Positions 15,618 through 23,642 of a stretch of DNA of 57,051 bases are shown one piece after another. The translations under genes were made by a program, and so were the position numbers. This DNA is from CAG-791 sp963650385 (lineage in GTDB: Bacteria > Bacillota > Clostridia > Lachnospirales > Lachnospiraceae): contig CAVJLL010000015.1 of the NCBI GenBank assembly GCA_963650385.1, positions 1-57,051 on the forward strand, given 5' to 3'. The first letter of the stretch is position 1. Every line of letters begins with the position of its first letter. The notes below the pieces were generated by a model that worked only from the letters and a program-made list of their open reading frames with translations, made no database searches and was not told where the DNA came from.

Positions 15618-16976
15618 GTGAAGACTCTTTTTGTATCTCTTGGCTGTGACAAGAATACTGTTGATACGCGCAAAATGGCCGGCATTCTCGAGGATGGCGG
15701 CATTTGTTCGTTTACAGAGGACGAGAACGAGGCGGAGGCCTGCGTCGTTAACACCTGCGCCTTCATTGACTCGGCCAAGCAGGAGAGCATTGATGAGATT
15801 CTCTCCGTTGCACAGCTCAAAAAAACGGGCAAGCTCCGCCATCTGATCGTGACAGGATGTCTTGCGCAGCGCTACCAGGACGAGATATTAAAGCTTATCC
15901 CGGAGGTGGATGCGGTAATCGGAACGACGGCGGAGGCCTCGGTCGGCGACGTGCTGCAGCGCCTTGCAAAGGGAGAGAAGCCGGAGTGCGCTGTTACGGC
16001 GGATCCGAGCCTTGCGCCGTCCGCGGCCAGACAGGTCCTGACCTTTGGAAGTGCCGTCGGGTATCTGAAAATAGCCGAGGGGTGTGACAAGTGCTGCACC
16101 TACTGTGCCATTCCGTCGATCCGCGGACACTACCGGAGCGTTCCGATGGAGCAGGTGCTGGAGGATGCCAGGAGCCTTGCACAGCAGGGCGCCCGCGAGT
16201 TGATTCTGGTGGCGCAGGAAACGACACTCTACGGCACGGATCTGTATGGGAAAAAGATGCTGCCGGAGCTCCTTCGAAGGCTCTGCCTTGTAAACGGAAT
16301 TCACTGGATCCGCGTTCTGTACTGCTATCCGGAGGAGATTACACCAGAGCTGATTGAGGTCCTGGCGGCAGACAATAAGGTGGTGCCGTATCTGGATATG
16401 CCCATTCAGCATGCTTCGGACCACATATTGCGCAGTATGGGCCGCCGCACCAGCCGAAGAGAGCTGGAGGAGCTGGTGCATACGCTGCGGGAGAAGGTTC
16501 CGGGGATCTGCCTTCGCACGACCCTGATTACGGGATTTCCGGGGGAAACGGAGGAGGACCATCAGGAGCTCCTTGCGTTTGTCCGCAATATGCAGTTTGA
16601 CCGGCTGGGCGTCTATATGTACTCCAGAGAGGACGGGACACCGGCGGCGAAGTTCCAGGGGCAGGTGCATCCTTCGACGAAAAAACGCCGCCATAAGGAG
16701 CTGATGCTGGCGCAGCAGGAGATTGCCTTTGCACGGGAAAGGGCGGCCGTCGGAAGAGAGCTGGATGTTCTCATTGAAGGGCGCCTTGGCGATGAGTGGA
16801 CGGAGAACGGATATGTCTACGTGGGACGCACCTACATGGATGCGCCGGAGGTGGACAGCTCCATTTTCATTGAATCCGAAAGGGACCTTATGAGCGGGAC
16901 CTTTGTGCGGGCCCGCGTCACGGATTCCAGAGAATACGATCTGACAGGAGAGATTATCGATGAATCTGCCGAATAA
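15618..16976 (+). CDS. rimO: Ribosomal protein S12 methylthiotransferase RimO
   Basis: 452 residues with a GTG start directly after the rpoZ stop; GAGGT serves as ribosome site. The N-terminal UPF0004 domain carries cluster cysteines (SLGCDKNTVDTRKM, VVNTCAFID, TGCLAQRY). The radical-SAM core has the CxxxCxxC motif in EGCDKCCTYCAIPSIRG (about residue 155), and a TRAM RNA-binding domain ends the protein. It adds a methylthio group to Asp of ribosomal protein S12. The SLGC(D)KNxVDxE-type opening separates it from MiaB, which opens with a TYGCQMN-like motif. Its end overlaps pgsA by 17 bases. Confidence 0.95.
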   Translation: MKTLFVSLGCDKNTVDTRKMAGILEDGGICSFTEDENEAEACVVNTCAFIDSAKQESIDEILSVAQLKKTGKLRHLIVTGCLAQRYQDEILKLIPEVDAVIGTTAEASVGDVLQRLAKGEKPECAVTADPSLAPSAARQVLTFGSAVGYLKIAEGCDKCCTYCAIPSIRGHYRSVPMEQVLEDARSLAQQGARELILVAQETTLYGTDLYGKKMLPELLRRLCLVNGIHWIRVLYCYPEEITPELIEVLAADNKVVPYLDMPIQHASDHILRSMGRRTSRRELEELVHTLREKVPGICLRTTLITGFPGETEEDHQELLAFVRNMQFDRLGVYMYSREDGTPAAKFQGQVHPSTKKRRHKELMLAQQEIAFARERAAVGRELDVLIEGRLGDEWTENGYVYVGRTYMDAPEVDSSIFIESERDLMSGTFVRARVTDSREYDLTGEIIDESAE

Positions 16977-17496
16977 GCTGACGCTTCTGCGCGTTGTGAT
17001 GGTGCCGTTTTTCGTTGCGGTGCTGCTGGCAAGGCCCTTTGGTGATGCCAGCGACTGGGTTGCGCTCGTTATTTTCGTTGCGGCAAGTCTTACAGACCTT
17101 GCGGACGGCAAGATTGCGCGCAAATACAATCTGATTACGAATTTCGGGAAGTTCATGGATCCTTTGGCAGACAAGCTTCTGACCTGCTCCGGCATGATCT
17201 GCCTGATTGCCCTCGGGCGGATTCCGGCCTGGGTGGTCTGCATCATTGTGGCGCGGGAATTCGTGATTTCGGGCTTTCGCCTCATCGCAGCGGAGCGCGG
17301 CATTGTCATTGCAGCCAGCTACTGGGGCAAATTCAAGACGACTTTTCAGATGATCATGGTCATTTTGATGGTGGCCAATATCCAGATGCTGCAGCCGTTG
17401 ACGACGCTCGTGATGTGGATTGCAACGATCCTGACGGTGGTGTCTTTGTACGATTACATTGCGAAGAACAAGCAGGTACTGAAGGACGTGGACTAG
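16960..17496 (+). CDS. pgsA: CDP-diacylglycerol-glycerol-3-phosphate 3-phosphatidyltransferase
   Basis: 178 residues with about five membrane segments. The CDP-alcohol phosphotransferase motif DG-x2-AR-x8-G-x3-D-x3-D is intact: DLADGKIARKYN, then GKFMDPLAD. The enzyme makes phosphatidylglycerol phosphate, the first committed step to phosphatidylglycerol, at the membrane. Start ATG overlaps the end of rimO; rimO-pgsA is a common clostridial pair. It is followed after 11 bases by a GtrA-like gene with its own strong ribosome site. Length and motif are normal. Confidence 0.95.
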   Translation: MNLPNKLTLLRVVMVPFFVAVLLARPFGDASDWVALVIFVAASLTDLADGKIARKYNLITNFGKFMDPLADKLLTCSGMICLIALGRIPAWVVCIIVAREFVISGFRLIAAERGIVIAASYWGKFKTTFQMIMVILMVANIQMLQPLTTLVMWIATILTVVSLYDYIAKNKQVLKDVD

Positions 17497-17507
17497 AGGA
17501 GGTAGAA

Positions 17508-17972
17508 ATGAAGAAGCTGCTGGAGCAGATTGCCAAGTTCGGCGTGGTTGGTGTGATCTGCTTTTTTATTGATTTTGGCATATATACGGTTCTGAACCTG
17601 ATTTTCCGCGCAGCGGGGCTGGATCAGACGTTTTCCTGGTACTACCTGGTATCACAGTTCTTCAGCTTCATCATTTCGATGGTGGTCAACTACATCCTGA
17701 GCTTTAAATATGTCTTCAAGCGCCGGGATGACATGTCGAGGAAGCGCGAGTTCGTTATTTTCTTTGTGCTGAGCGTGATCGGCCTGATCATCAATGAGAT
17801 TGTTCTGTATCTGGGCATGGATTTTGTCTACGAGAAGTGGACATGGCTTCATGAAACGATGGGAACGGGACTGGCGGAGACGTTCTTTAAGTGCTTTGCC
17901 ACCGGCGTTGTGATGGTATACAACTTTATCAGCAGGAAGATTTTCCTGGAGGAGCATGCAGACAATGAGTGA
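17508..17972 (+). CDS. GtrA family membrane protein
   Basis: 154 residues from the ATG after AGAGGAGGTAGAA. Four membrane segments lie at about 10-30, 42-62, 80-102 and 122-145. It starts KKLLEQIAKFGVVGVICFFI and carries the family hallmark VVNYILSFKYVF near residue 65. GtrA proteins are thought to take part in membrane translocation or positioning of polyprenyl-linked sugars and usually pair with a GtrB-type transferase, which is exactly the next gene (17-base overlap). The corresponding single-chain version of this pair lies at 6498-7580. Substrate unknown. Confidence 0.88.
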   Translation: MKKLLEQIAKFGVVGVICFFIDFGIYTVLNLIFRAAGLDQTFSWYYLVSQFFSFIISMVVNYILSFKYVFKRRDDMSRKREFVIFFVLSVIGLIINEIVLYLGMDFVYEKWTWLHETMGTGLAETFFKCFATGVVMVYNFISRKIFLEEHADNE

Positions 17973-18954
17973 TGTTCTGTACTATGTGATTCCCTGCTAC
18001 AATGAGGAGGAGGTTCTGCCGGAGACGGCGAAGCGCCTCAAGGTGAAGATGACACGTCTCATGGAGGCAGGCCTCATCAGCCAAAAGAGCCGCGTCTGCT
18101 TTGTCAACGACGGCTCGAAGGATAAGACCTGGGAGATCATTTCACGGCTCCATGAGGAGGATCCGCTGTTCTCCGGGATCAACCTCTCACGCAACCGCGG
18201 CCACCAGAATGCGCTTCTGGCCGGTCTCATGACGGTGCGCGGCATCGCGGATATGGTGATATCCATGGACGCGGATCTCCAGGACGACATCGAGGCCTGC
18301 GACGAAATGCTGGCCAAATATTACGACGGCTGTGATGTGGTCTACGGCGTACGGAGTGCGCGCACCACGGATACCTGGTTCAAGCGGACAACAGCGGAGA
18401 GCTTCTACAAGCTCATGGACCGGTTCGGCGCCAGGGTGGTCTACAATCACGCGGATTATCGGCTCATGAGCCGGCGGGCACTGGACGGACTGGCCGAGTT
18501 CGGAGAGGTGAATCTGTTCCTGCGCGGGATGGTCCCGCTGGTCGGGTATACCAGCGATGTTGTCTACTATGAGCGCGCAGAGCGCTTTGCAGGAGAGAGC
18601 AAGTACCCGCTGAAAAAAATGATTTCCTTTGCCATTGACGGCATTACCTCGCTCTCTGTGGAGCCGATCCGGATGATCACGAACCTTGGCATTGTTATTT
18701 TCCTGATCAGCCTTGTGATCCTGGTGTATTCGTTTGTGCGGCATGCCATGGGCGAGACGGTGGCCGGCTGGACGTTCCTCAATGTCTCGGTGTGGGCCAT
18801 CGGCGGACTGATCCTTTTGTCACTGGGCGTCATCGGCGAGTACATCGGCAAGATCTACATGGAGACCAAGAACCGCCCCCGCTATATTGTGGAGCAGTTC
18901 CTGGATCAGGAGCACGGCTTTGCGACCAAGCACATCCGGTCAGAACAGCGATGA
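17956..18954 (+). CDS. GtrB/DPM1-type glycosyltransferase family 2
   Basis: 332 residues. The GT-A domain has YYVIPCYNEEEVLPET, CFVNDGSKDKTW, NRGHQNALLAGL and SMDADLQDD (DxD). Two C-terminal membrane helices (about 235-260 and 272-295) are arranged as in GtrB/ArnC/YkcC proteins, which transfer a sugar from a nucleotide donor to undecaprenyl phosphate. ATG at 17956 overlaps GtrA. A second ATG at 17965 has better spacing to GGAGGAG (17948-17954) and may be the real start. The 3' end overlaps the convergent ygjP gene by 15 bases, leaving no room for a terminator. Confidence 0.88.
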   Translation: MQTMSDVLYYVIPCYNEEEVLPETAKRLKVKMTRLMEAGLISQKSRVCFVNDGSKDKTWEIISRLHEEDPLFSGINLSRNRGHQNALLAGLMTVRGIADMVISMDADLQDDIEACDEMLAKYYDGCDVVYGVRSARTTDTWFKRTTAESFYKLMDRFGARVVYNHADYRLMSRRALDGLAEFGEVNLFLRGMVPLVGYTSDVVYYERAERFAGESKYPLKKMISFAIDGITSLSVEPIRMITNLGIVIFLISLVILVYSFVRHAMGETVAGWTFLNVSVWAIGGLILLSLGVIGEYIGKIYMETKNRPRYIVEQFLDQEHGFATKHIRSEQR

Positions 18955-19596
18955 GCCGTTGTCCTTCAGCCATTTCTGCCAGACCTTGTAATCGGGCATC
19001 ATGCATTCCACAAGGTCCCAGAAATCGCGGCTGTGATCGAGGAACACCAGATGGCACAGCTCATGCACAACGACATAGTCCAGACACTTTTCCGGGGCAA
19101 AGTGCAGACGGACATTGAATGAGAGACTCCCGTTGGCGGAACAGCTTCCCCAACGGGATTTTTGATTTCGGATCACCACCTTTGTAATGGGATGGTGCGC
19201 GGGCGGCAGAAGCGATACGTAATGAGTGAGCTTCTTTTGGAGGATCGGCTGCATGGCGAAGCAGGCATCGCGGAGCATCTGCAGCTCTTCGTCCGGAGAA
19301 AGCGGAGGATGCTCACGCTCCTGCTGCTCCAGGGCTTTCTGATGCTCCCTTTGCTGCAGAAGCGCATCGACAATCCAGTCTGCCTTCTCCTGCAGCAGCT
19401 CGTCGATTTCTCTTTGACAATAGCAAAGAGGAACACGTACCTCCAGACGCCCTTTTGCGGGGACCACGATAGCAATCCGCGTGCGCCTTGCATTGGAGCG
19501 CAGCAGATAGGTGAGATTCACAATGGTGCCGTCAGAAGCAGAAAGTGTGATCGACTGCTCCTGACAGACGGGATGCTCTGCGAATGTGGAATTCAT
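18940..19596 (-). CDS. YgjP-like metallohydrolase (DUF45, M48-related)
   Basis: 218 residues. The C-terminal half holds the zinc motif VVHELCHLVFLDHSRDFWDL (HExxH variant HELCH, with a downstream D-H-S-x-x-F-W), preceded by QKSRWGSCSANGSLSFNVRL, the hallmark of the YgjP/DUF45 family. The middle is a charged helix. No signal peptide is present, so it is cytosolic. Substrate unknown; family members are predicted proteases, often linked to UTP pyrophosphatase or restriction loci, but not here. It is convergent with the GT2 gene and divergent from thiN. GGAGATCATCC precedes the ATG on the minus strand. Confidence 0.88.
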   Translation of the reverse strand: MNSTFAEHPVCQEQSITLSASDGTIVNLTYLLRSNARRTRIAIVVPAKGRLEVRVPLCYCQREIDELLQEKADWIVDALLQQREHQKALEQQEREHPPLSPDEELQMLRDACFAMQPILQKKLTHYVSLLPPAHHPITKVVIRNQKSRWGSCSANGSLSFNVRLHFAPEKCLDYVVVHELCHLVFLDHSRDFWDLVECMMPDYKVWQKWLKDNGSSLF

Positions 19597-19627
19597 GGAT
19601 GATCTCCTTTGGATGGATAATTACAAT

Positions 19628-19646
19628 AATCGATAGATAATCGATA
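19628..19646. promoter_or_regulatory. Tandem TAATCGATA repeat between ygjP and thiN
   Basis: Two direct copies of ATAATCGATA, about one DNA turn apart, sit in the 100-base divergent spacer. Such spacing suits a dimeric regulator. No matching site was found elsewhere in the window. Confidence 0.3.
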
Positions 19647-19697
19647 ATAGAAACTTCTCTTCTGAGTGTATAACCTTATTAAAGAAAGGGAAAGCAT

Positions 19698-20357
19698 ATG
19701 GAACAGAAAAACGGCCGCTGCATTGTTGTATGCGCGGGTGATTTTACCTGGATGGATCTGAATAAGAAGGAGGGCGACCTTCTCATTGCTGCTGACAACG
19801 GACTGAGCTACCTGACGCAGATGGGCATGCTGCCGGATTACTGCATCGGGGATTTTGATTCGCTCTCGCCACAAGCGCGGCCGACACTGGAGGAGGTAAG
19901 GCGTCTGGATCCCGGACGCGTGATTACGCTTCCCCGGGAGAAGAATGACACCGATACGCTGGCGGCGCTGCGCTTTGGGCTGGAGAAGGGGTATCGCCGC
20001 TTTGACCTGTACGGTGCACTTGGCGGAGAGCGGATCTCGCACACGATGGCGAACCTGCAAGTGCTCCTGTTCCTGAAGGAGAGGGGAGCACAGGGGTACA
20101 TCATGGATACCAATCAGATGCTCTTTGTCATCCGAAATGAGAAAAAGGAATTCCATAAGAGCTTCGTCGGCCGCTTTTCCATGTTTGCGCTCGATCCGGT
20201 GATTCGCGGCGTGACCATCCGCGGCATGAAATACGAGCTGGAGAATGCAGAGCTCACCTATTCATTCCCGATTGGGTGCTCGAACGAAATCGAGGGCGGC
20301 AGGACAGCATCCGTGAGTGTGGAAAGCGGAACAGCATTAATTGTTGTAGGCTGGTGA
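19698..20357 (+). CDS. thiN: Thiamine diphosphokinase
   Basis: 219 residues, typical for ThiN. Key motifs: LIAADNGLSYLTQMGMLPDY, CIGDFDSLSP (metal/ATP-binding DFDS), LPREKNDTDTLAALRFGLEK (K-x-x-T-D-x-x) and YGALGGERISHTMANLQVL (G-x-R-x-D/S-H). It converts thiamine to thiamine diphosphate with ATP. Start ATG follows GAAAGGGAAAGC. In Firmicutes thiN usually ends the rpmB/rsgA/rpe cluster, whereas here it is isolated. Thiamine-PP-binding riboswitch sequences were looked for upstream and not seen. Confidence 0.93.
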   Translation: MEQKNGRCIVVCAGDFTWMDLNKKEGDLLIAADNGLSYLTQMGMLPDYCIGDFDSLSPQARPTLEEVRRLDPGRVITLPREKNDTDTLAALRFGLEKGYRRFDLYGALGGERISHTMANLQVLLFLKERGAQGYIMDTNQMLFVIRNEKKEFHKSFVGRFSMFALDPVIRGVTIRGMKYELENAELTYSFPIGCSNEIEGGRTASVSVESGTALIVVGW

Positions 20358-20362
20358 TACTC

Positions 20363-20462
20363 GGAAATGCCCGATGGCATTTCCTCCTATCTTGGAGTGC
20401 ATTGCCGGCAGAGCCGTCAATGCACTCCCCACTTCGGAGAATTCGCCTTCGCGAAATTCTCC
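20363..20462. repeat. Array of three different perfect hairpins
   Basis: Three consecutive stem-loops follow thiN. The first is GGAAATGCC/GGCATTTCC (20363-20384). The second is GGAGTGCATTG/CAATGCACTCC (20394-20428). The third is GGAGAATTCGC/GCGAAATTCTCC with one bulge (20436-20462). None has a T run, so they are not simple terminators. They resemble the hairpin clusters inside the 37907 and 49210 elements. Confidence 0.5.
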
Positions 20463-20587
20463 TCGCGGATAAATGGGTTACTGTATAAAAGTATACAAAG
20501 AAACAATGCGCTGACAAAATTCTTTGGCAGAAAAGTAGAAATACGTCCAAATGTGTCCGATTGATGGATTTTGCGGAAACAAGGCTA

Positions 20588-20728
20588 TATAATGCTCGCA
20601 TGCGCAAGGGAGCGCGATGGTGACAGGAAATGCACCGGCGGACCTTGCGCTTTTTTGCAAAGGAGATGCTTCACTTTGATAAAGTGATAACACTCTGATG
20701 CGATACCATTTTCAAAGGAGGAAACATT
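20588..20728 (+). promoter_or_regulatory. opp operon -10 box and 5' leader with internal terminator
   Basis: A TATAAT (20588-20593) with a weak -35 lies 135 bases before oppA. Immediately after it GCGCAAGG (20602-20609) pairs with CCTTGCGC (20643-20650), followed by six T's (20651-20656); a small GGTG/CACC stem is nested inside. A CACTTT-GAT-AAAGTG palindrome (20672-20686) comes before the ribosome site AAAGGAGGAA. This is either an attenuated leader or a roughly 65-base small RNA ahead of oppA. It does not match riboswitch classes I know. Confidence 0.5.
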
Positions 20729-22468
20729 ATGAAAAAGTCAAAACAGGCAATTGCTGTTCTGGCTGCATCGGCTATGGCTCTGAGCATGGCAGGATGCGGA
20801 AGCTCTGCGTATGACAGCGGGGCATCCACATCCGAATCGTCTGCAGCAGATACCACAGCAGCGGCTTCCACGGAGGCCGCAGAGGCAGCAACAGAAGAGG
20901 CGTCCGGAACGGTCTCCACAGAGGACCTGAAGGTGATGCTGGAGACACCGGTGGAATCTCTGGATCCGCAGCAGGCAACCGACGGAACCTCGTTCGAGAT
21001 CATCGCAGACTACACCGACGGTCTTACGCAGATGGATTCCGACGGTCAGGCAGTTCCTGCCATCGCAGAGAGCTGGGAAACCTCGGACGACGGACTTTCC
21101 TGGACCTTCCACCTCAGAAATGATGCGAAGTGGTCCAACGGAGATCCGGTTACCGCTGCAGACTTCGTGTTCGCATGGCAGAGAGCCGTTGATCCGGATG
21201 TGGCTTCCGAGTATGCATACATGCTCAGTGACATCGGCCAGGTCAAAAACGCTGCCGACATCATCGCAGGGACCAAGGACAAGTCGGAGCTCGGCGTAAC
21301 TGCAGTCGATGACTACACGCTGCAGGTTGAGCTGAACGCACCGGTCAGCTATTTCACCTCTCTTATGTACTTCCCGACCTTCTATCCGGTCAACGAGAAG
21401 TTCTTCGAGAGCTGCGCAGACACCTTCGGAACCAGCCCGGAGACGACGCTTTCCAACGGCGCATTCATTCTGGATTCCTATGAGCCTGCTGCAACGGCAT
21501 TCCACCTGACCAAGAATGCAGACTACTACGATGCAGATCGTGTTCAGCTGGCAGGCCTCAGCTATCAGGTCATCCAGGATTCCCAGACCGCTCTTATGAG
21601 CTTCCAGAACGGCGAGCTCGATATGACGCTGGTGAACGGCGATCAGGTGGATCAGGTCGAGGACGATCCGGCCTTCCAGGCAGTCGGCGCAGGATACCTT
21701 TGGTATGTATCACCGAACATCTCCGGCGTGAAGGAGCTGCAGAACGACAACATCCGCAAGGCTCTGACCTTCGCCATCGACCGCGAGGCGATCACAACGG
21801 ATGTTCTCAAGGATGGCTCCAAGCCGACCTTCACGGCAGTTCCCATGGACTTTGCAGCCGGCCCGGACGGCTCTGACTTCTCTGCAGATCAGGAGAAGTT
21901 CTCCGATGTCTGCGCATACGACGTGACCAAGGCACAGGATTACTGGACCAAGGGACTTGAGGAGCTGGGCATTGATTCTCTGGAGCTGGAGATGGTTGTA
22001 GATGCCGACGATGCACCGCAGAAGGTTGCAACCGTTCTGCAGGAGCAGTGGCAGACCGCTCTTCCGGGACTGACCATCACCATCAAGGTAGAGCCTAAAA
22101 AGCAGAGAGTACAGGATCTTCAGGACGGCAATTATCAGCTCGGTCTGACCAGATGGGGCCCTGACTACGCAGATCCCATGACCTATCTTGGAATGTGGAT
22201 TACCGACAATTCCAACAACTACGGCCTGTGGAGCAACAGCGAGTACGACAGCATCATCGAGGAGTGCACGACCGGTGATCTCGCAACCGACGCACAGAAG
22301 CGCTGGGATAAGCTGTACGATGCAGAGCAGATCGTCATGGATGAGTCTGTGATCTTCCCTCTGTACACGCAGTGCAATGCACAGATGGTATCCACCAAGG
22401 TTTCCGGTGTTGATTTCCATCCGGTTGCTCTGAACAGAGTATATAAGGACGCTGTGAAGGTAGACTGA
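20729..22468 (+). CDS. oppA: Oligopeptide ABC transporter substrate-binding lipoprotein
   Basis: 579 residues. The signal peptide (1-22) ends in the lipobox SMAGC, so Cys23 is the lipid anchor; a Ser/Thr/Ala-rich linker follows to about residue 60. The SBP family 5 core includes DPQQATDGTSFEIIADYTDG, WSNGDPVTAADFVFAWQRAV (the family signature near residue 140) and ALTFAIDREAI. It binds peptides outside the membrane for import by OppBCDF. It is the first gene of the operon. A hairpin of about 37 bases (22496-22532) between oppA and oppB probably protects the oppA mRNA, a common way to make more binding protein than permease. Confidence 0.95.
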   Translation: MKKSKQAIAVLAASAMALSMAGCGSSAYDSGASTSESSAADTTAAASTEAAEAATEEASGTVSTEDLKVMLETPVESLDPQQATDGTSFEIIADYTDGLTQMDSDGQAVPAIAESWETSDDGLSWTFHLRNDAKWSNGDPVTAADFVFAWQRAVDPDVASEYAYMLSDIGQVKNAADIIAGTKDKSELGVTAVDDYTLQVELNAPVSYFTSLMYFPTFYPVNEKFFESCADTFGTSPETTLSNGAFILDSYEPAATAFHLTKNADYYDADRVQLAGLSYQVIQDSQTALMSFQNGELDMTLVNGDQVDQVEDDPAFQAVGAGYLWYVSPNISGVKELQNDNIRKALTFAIDREAITTDVLKDGSKPTFTAVPMDFAAGPDGSDFSADQEKFSDVCAYDVTKAQDYWTKGLEELGIDSLELEMVVDADDAPQKVATVLQEQWQTALPGLTITIKVEPKKQRVQDLQDGNYQLGLTRWGPDYADPMTYLGMWITDNSNNYGLWSNSEYDSIIEECTTGDLATDAQKRWDKLYDAEQIVMDESVIFPLYTQCNAQMVSTKVSGVDFHPVALNRVYKDAVKVD

Positions 22469-22495
22469 TCCGTCACATGATCCGAATGCATTTAT

Positions 22496-22532
22496 GAGGA
22501 GGGGAGGTCTTTTTACAAGGCCTCACCTCCTT
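22496..22532 (+). promoter_or_regulatory. Intercistronic hairpin between oppA and oppB
   Basis: AGGAGGGGAGGTC pairs with GGCCTCACCTCCTT using some G-T pairs. There is no T run, so read-through to oppB is expected. It is positioned as an mRNA-stabilising or partial-terminator structure. Confidence 0.45.
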
Positions 22533-22670
22533 GATGTATAAAGGATCGGCGACCCTTATGAACATTTCGGAGACAGCAGGATCGGAACGGATTCCATGAA
22601 ATGTGTTTTCGCCCGATTCTTTGCTTCCGGAGTATGCATAAGTGCCGCCTGAGAATAACAGGAGGAAGCT

Positions 22671-23642
22671 GTGAAAAAGTACATCACGAAGCGAGTGCTT
22701 ACATCTCTTTTTACACTTCTTGTCATTCTTCTGGTGCTGTTTGTTCTGATGCAGCTGATGCCGGGATCACCGTTTAATGATGAGAAGCTCAACGACAGTC
22801 AGAGAGCTGCGCTCTACGCCAAATACGGACTGGACCAGCCGGTTCTGATCCAGTTTTTCCGTTATGTGAAGAACATGCTGACGCTCGACTTCGGCGTGAG
22901 CTACAACATTTCCAAGAACACGCCGATTTCCCAGCTGATTCAGACAAGACTTCCCATTTCCATCCGGATCGGCGGTCAGGCAGTTGCACTGGGTGCGGTC
23001 ATGGGCCTGATCCTGGGACTGATCGCAGCCTTAAAGCACGACACCGTCATTGATACGATCTGCACGATCATTTCGGTCATCGGCGTATCGGTGCCTTCGT
23101 ACGTGTTTGCGCTGTTCCTGAGCTATCAGCTGGGCTTTAAGTGCAAGCTCTTCCCGATGCTCTACGACGGAAGCGTTCCGGGCACGAGCTCGGTGCTGCC
23201 GAGCATTGCGCTTTCGATGTTCACGATGGCCTCCATTGCAAGATTTACGCGCTCGGAGATGCTCGAGGTCCTCGACAGTGACTACATGCTGCTGGCAGAG
23301 GCCAAGGGAATTTCCGGCTTTGCACTGATCTTCCGGCATGCGCTCCGGAATGCGCTGATTCCGATCATAACGGTCCTGGCACCGCTGATCGTGGATCTGA
23401 TGACAGGCTCCCTTGTCGTAGAGAAGATCTTTGCCATCCCGGGCGTCGGATCACTTCTGGTAACGGCGATCCAGTCCAATGACTACAACGTCGTCATTTC
23501 CCTGAGCTTTATCTACTCGGCGATGTACATTTTCATCATGCTCTTTGTGGACATTCTGTACGGCATCATTGATCCGAGAATCCGGATTACGGATACGCGC
23601 GGAAAGAGACGGAAGGAGGCGGAAAAGGATGATTCGCAATAA
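22671..23642 (+). CDS. oppB: Oligopeptide ABC transporter permease OppB
   Basis: 323 residues with a GTG start after GGAGGAAGCT. It has the six-helix arrangement of BPD permeases. The N-terminus is KKYITKRVLTSLFTLLVILL, and the EAA loop ARFTRSEMLEVLDSDYMLLA-EAKG lies around residue 195, the contact site for the ATPases. The conserved AIPGVGSLLVTAIQSNDYNV follows. It forms the inner-membrane channel with OppC. The last 14 bases overlap oppC, indicating coupling. The charged C-terminus (TRGKRRKEAEKDDSQ) is cytosolic. Confidence 0.95.
   Translation: MKKYITKRVLTSLFTLLVILLVLFVLMQLMPGSPFNDEKLNDSQRAALYAKYGLDQPVLIQFFRYVKNMLTLDFGVSYNISKNTPISQLIQTRLPISIRIGGQAVALGAVMGLILGLIAALKHDTVIDTICTIISVIGVSVPSYVFALFLSYQLGFKCKLFPMLYDGSVPGTSSVLPSIALSMFTMASIARFTRSEMLEVLDSDYMLLAEAKGISGFALIFRHALRNALIPIITVLAPLIVDLMTGSLVVEKIFAIPGVGSLLVTAIQSNDYNVVISLSFIYSAMYIFIMLFVDILYGIIDPRIRITDTRGKRRKEAEKDDSQ

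Noticed and set aside
20588..20656. The stem and T run as a terminator of thiN
   Set aside because: It lies about 290 bases after thiN and begins right after a -10 box, so it more likely ends a transcript started there. Read-through from thiN cannot be excluded.
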